From positions 2,542,001-2,606,000 of the forward strand of contig NC_089455.1 of NCBI RefSeq assembly GCF_026210795.1: a stretch of 64,000 bases of DNA, written 5' to 3'. Below the pieces are notes generated by a model that made no database searches, was not told the origin of the DNA, and saw only the letters and a program-made list of their open reading frames with translations. This document shows positions 61,423-64,000 of the stretch, piece by piece. Within the stretch, counting starts at the first letter, position 1; each line of letters starts with the position of its first letter. The translations under genes were made by a program, and so were the position numbers. Source of the stretch: Rhizophagus irregularis (lineage: Eukaryota; Glomeromycota; Glomeromycetes; Glomerales; Glomeraceae).

Positions 61423-63299
61423 CTATTTTGAAGTTTGTAACTCTTGGATTTGCTTCAATAAAAACAATTTCTCATCATTAAATTGCTCATCATCTAATTG
61501 CATATAAAAAGTAAGTGTCGGTTTTATTAAAAAAAGAACTAAAAGAACTAAAAATGAATATAACAGTAAACAAACCGTGACGATCATTATGGAAGTTCCC
61601 TAAAAATTGAATTAACCTTTCCCGATTTTTACCCAAAATATCCGAAATAGGTTTGGTTTTGTTTGGATTCGCCACGAATATCTAAAATAATTTCTTTAAT
61701 TAAAGAACCAAACGTGTAATTTCACGATTATTTATCAAACACAAAATCATACCTTGAACACGTGAAAAGCTTCGAATTGAATATTACGGCTCTTATCTCT
61801 TAGTAAATTCATCATAAGTTTCAAATTCTCTGCATTCGCAATATATCGAGTCATCACATTAAAATTACAACGATCCAGTAAAATTTCGCCAAGAAGCTAA
61901 AAATTTATAAATAATCAATAAAATATTTCCAGATGAAATTGATGAAATTGTAACTTACTTTAAGAGATTGTCGCTTGGTCACATAATTATTTGAATTCAA
62001 TAATTTAGTATAAGATCCGAAAAACTAGAGTATAAGAATAAGTAAGCATAAACTCTTAAACATTCAAAAATTACGTGATTCATTAATTAACTCATTACCG
62101 TGTCATAATTAGTATCCAAAAATTCAGCTACTAAAGTTTTATGACGTGTCAATATTTCCTTTTGAACAAATTTAAATTATTATCAAGAAGTTAAGAGCAC
62201 TCTATGAAAATAAAGGTGTATAATAATAATTCAACTAACCTTGAATGTTGCGAAAGCATCACTCGCAATATCAAATGTGCTCATTTCTACATAAGTAAAG
62301 AAATCGTAAAATTGCGGGGAATATAATATAATCTTAGTTAAGGATTCATGTCGAAGACATTCCCGCAGAATCATTCCGCAGTTGAGAGCTATGTCAGGAT
62401 TCTCATATCTGTAAAGGAAAATTAAAATGTGATATGGTTGTGTAAATATTATATTCAATAATCTCGTTTACATCCCATTATATCCCATAAAAAATTCAAT
62501 CACACACATACCCTTTAAGTAGAGTAAATAGAATTTCCTCACGATTCCTTAAATAATCAACAGTTGGCGTCAAAGAACCTATCTGTCTTCTTAGAAGGTT
62601 GTTGAATATTTGTGATACATCTTTCTTTGCCTATTATATTGATAGTAAAGACTTTATAAGTTTATTGGGTAAGAGAATTGTAACACAAACCAAACTATAA
62701 TTGACAGATACCTCAAATTCAAACCTCCAGATATTCAACACTAATAACTGTAAAATATCATTATTATATACTTCTTGTGCCAATTGCGCAACCGTTTCTG
62801 GCACAGGATCACTTTCTAAAAAAAATGATACATCGGATGAATATATTTGGAAAGTACATTTAAAAGAGATCAATGATGATTTACGTGCTGAATTAAGAAT
62901 AAAAATTAAAGTCAAAATGTACCTCCATCACCATAAAGAATAGTTTTCATAGTCGTCAAATTCTTCGATATGTCTTCGCTTGCCTACGAAATGACATTGG
63001 GTGAGGACCATTTTTTTATCGCTATACAAGTTCGTTGAGAGGTCAAGAACAACTCTTCTCAGAGTCAAAAGTATAAAATTTATCCAAGGACGACCCTTAT
63101 AGTAAATAGAGTCTTTCTTGTAGACTCAAAGTTTCCTTCTCTCAAAACAAGCTGCAGTCTTTGTCCTAATAAACACAAATAACTCGTTTCAACCAACCTT
63201 CTTTTTATCGACACCATCCAGCCTATTAATGGCGTCTTTAACAATCCTCACCAACTCGTGTGGTGTTTTTTGCTTTGACTTAAATATTAGAAAGCTCAT
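61423..63299 (-). CDS. HYM1: Mo25/CAB39-like scaffold protein (Hym1) (10 exons, 333 aa)
   Basis: Exons: 63299-63198, 62983-62923, 62815-62712, 62630-62512, 62408-62240, 62158-62099, 62024-61959, 61896-61753, 61681-61576, 61493-61423; total 1,002 nt. The N-terminus [18 protein letters not shown] is typical of Mo25. Further hallmarks are [54 protein letters not shown] and [16 protein letters not shown]. The family forms an armadillo-like helical scaffold that activates STE20/germinal-centre kinases; in yeasts Hym1/Pmo25 acts in the RAM/MOR morphogenesis network. Length matches the family closely. The first intron (63197-62984) is longer and less AT-rich than the others. It is convergent with mevalonate kinase. 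Confidence 0.94.
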
Positions 63300-63544
63300 A
63301 TTGTACAATAAAGTTTTGTAGTTGAGACAGTTTTGAGAAAGGAGGGGTTTAGCTTCAACTGTTCAAAAGGATGGAAAAGGGGAATATATCTCCTGACGAA
63401 CTTTACCCCGTTGATATTAGATTGACCGTGTGGTTTGACCTTGTCAACCTGGCAACATTCTCCTGTTTTGCTAAAAATGTACTACCGCATGTTATTTCCA
63501 TGAGTACAATATTAAATAATAAAAATTGGATTTATGTATGCTTT

Positions 63545-63626
63545 GACGACGTGTCCGAGTGGTTAAGGAGTGTGACTAGAAATCACATGGGCTCTGCCCG
63601 CACAGGTTCAAGTCCTGTCGTCGTCG
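63545..63626 (+). tRNA. tRNA-Ser (anticodon AGA)
   Basis: An 82-nt cloverleaf: the acceptor stem GACGACG pairs with CGTCGTC and is followed by G as discriminator. The A box lies in the D arm (TGTCCGAGTGG). The anticodon stem TGTGA/TCACA holds the loop CTAGAAA, giving anticodon AGA (serine). A long variable arm (TGGGC...GCCCG) is typical of tRNA-Ser. The T arm is ACAGG/CCTGT with loop TTCAAGT. No intron is present. A T8 run at about 63640 would end RNA polymerase III transcription. Confidence 0.96.
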
Positions 63627-64000
63627 CAATAAAAATTTATTTTTTTTCTTCACATTAAGAGCGTTAAAGGCGAACGTGTAATTGTATGTGACAATAAAAT
63701 AATAAGTGATAAATAATACTTAAATATTTCGTAATTTTGGTATTAGTGATCTTTTATGTTAAATATATTATGCAATCTGCATTTTGAACTTAATGTAGGT
63801 AGAAAAAGATTTATTTTTCAAAAATTTCATAATATCTTTAAACAATTAGACAATTTTTAAGTATATTTTATATTATAAATATAATCTTTTTACAAATTTT
63901 CATATGAAAGTACCAAATTAATACTTTTATCAGTCAATCCCTTCTATAATTACTTCCTTTTAAAATTATCTAATGGTATAAATGTATCTATTGGTGAAAA
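63627..64000. other. Window end, no gene seen
   Basis: AT-rich sequence follows the tRNA terminator to the window edge. I see no coding frame or repeat worth naming. Confidence 0.5.

Noticed and set aside
63371-63658. 95-codon plus frame near the window end
   Set aside because: It runs through the tRNA-Ser gene and has no recognisable domain.

Overview
The window is very AT-rich nuclear DNA of an intron-rich fungus. Short GT-AG introns, an expanded TKL-type kinase family with tandem mini-exons, and a dense load of DNA transposons all point to an arbuscular mycorrhizal fungus of the Rhizophagus type (Glomeromycotina). That species call is an inference from style; no search was run. The window has two compartments: about 1-35.5 kb is a transposon graveyard, and about 36-64 kb holds conserved genes with clean exon structures. 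|| Transposon half. A decayed piggyBac transposase gene (minus strand, 109-7774) was split by a 5.45 kb element (731-6180) flanked by TTAA and by a small TTAA-type MITE (343-587). The 5.45 kb element has matching terminal inverted repeats and encodes, across 8 in-frame exons, a DDE transposase fused to a complete RecQ-family helicase. This is the most interesting object in the window. Next come a TA-flanked element (7966-8926), a small TATA-box gene of unknown function (11964-12227), a dead hAT transposon (12554-15653), hAT-type MITEs with perfect 8-bp target duplications (16045-16195 and 19032-19903), a decayed coiled-coil gene (about 17.7-20.05 kb, minus), a second TTAA MITE hit by a 300-bp element (22095-22617), a Mutator-like element with a perfect 9-bp duplication (22763-24264), and a 4.6 kb TAA-flanked element with a broken DDE protein of a family I cannot name (25580-30178). 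The stretch 30.2-35.5 kb is almost pure AT with three small foldback elements. || Gene half. A KCTD-like BTB protein (minus, 36061-37328) is followed by a long gene-poor stretch (37.3-44.7 kb) that contains a GC-richer island with a hairpin and a striking cluster of GGCT-core motifs. Two tandemly duplicated TKL-like kinase genes follow (minus, 44700-47595 and 48922-51183); the first ends in a 38-residue repeat array that is nearly lost in the second. Then come a ZNF277-type zinc finger gene (plus, 53336-55434), the APC/C subunit CDC23/APC8 (minus, 56397-58821) sharing a 153-bp divergent promoter with mevalonate kinase (plus, 58975-60892), Mo25/Hym1 (minus, 61423-63299), and a tRNA-Ser(AGA) (63545-63626). 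|| Exon sets for the seven conserved genes and the transposase-helicase were traced base by base, and each sums to an exact multiple of three.
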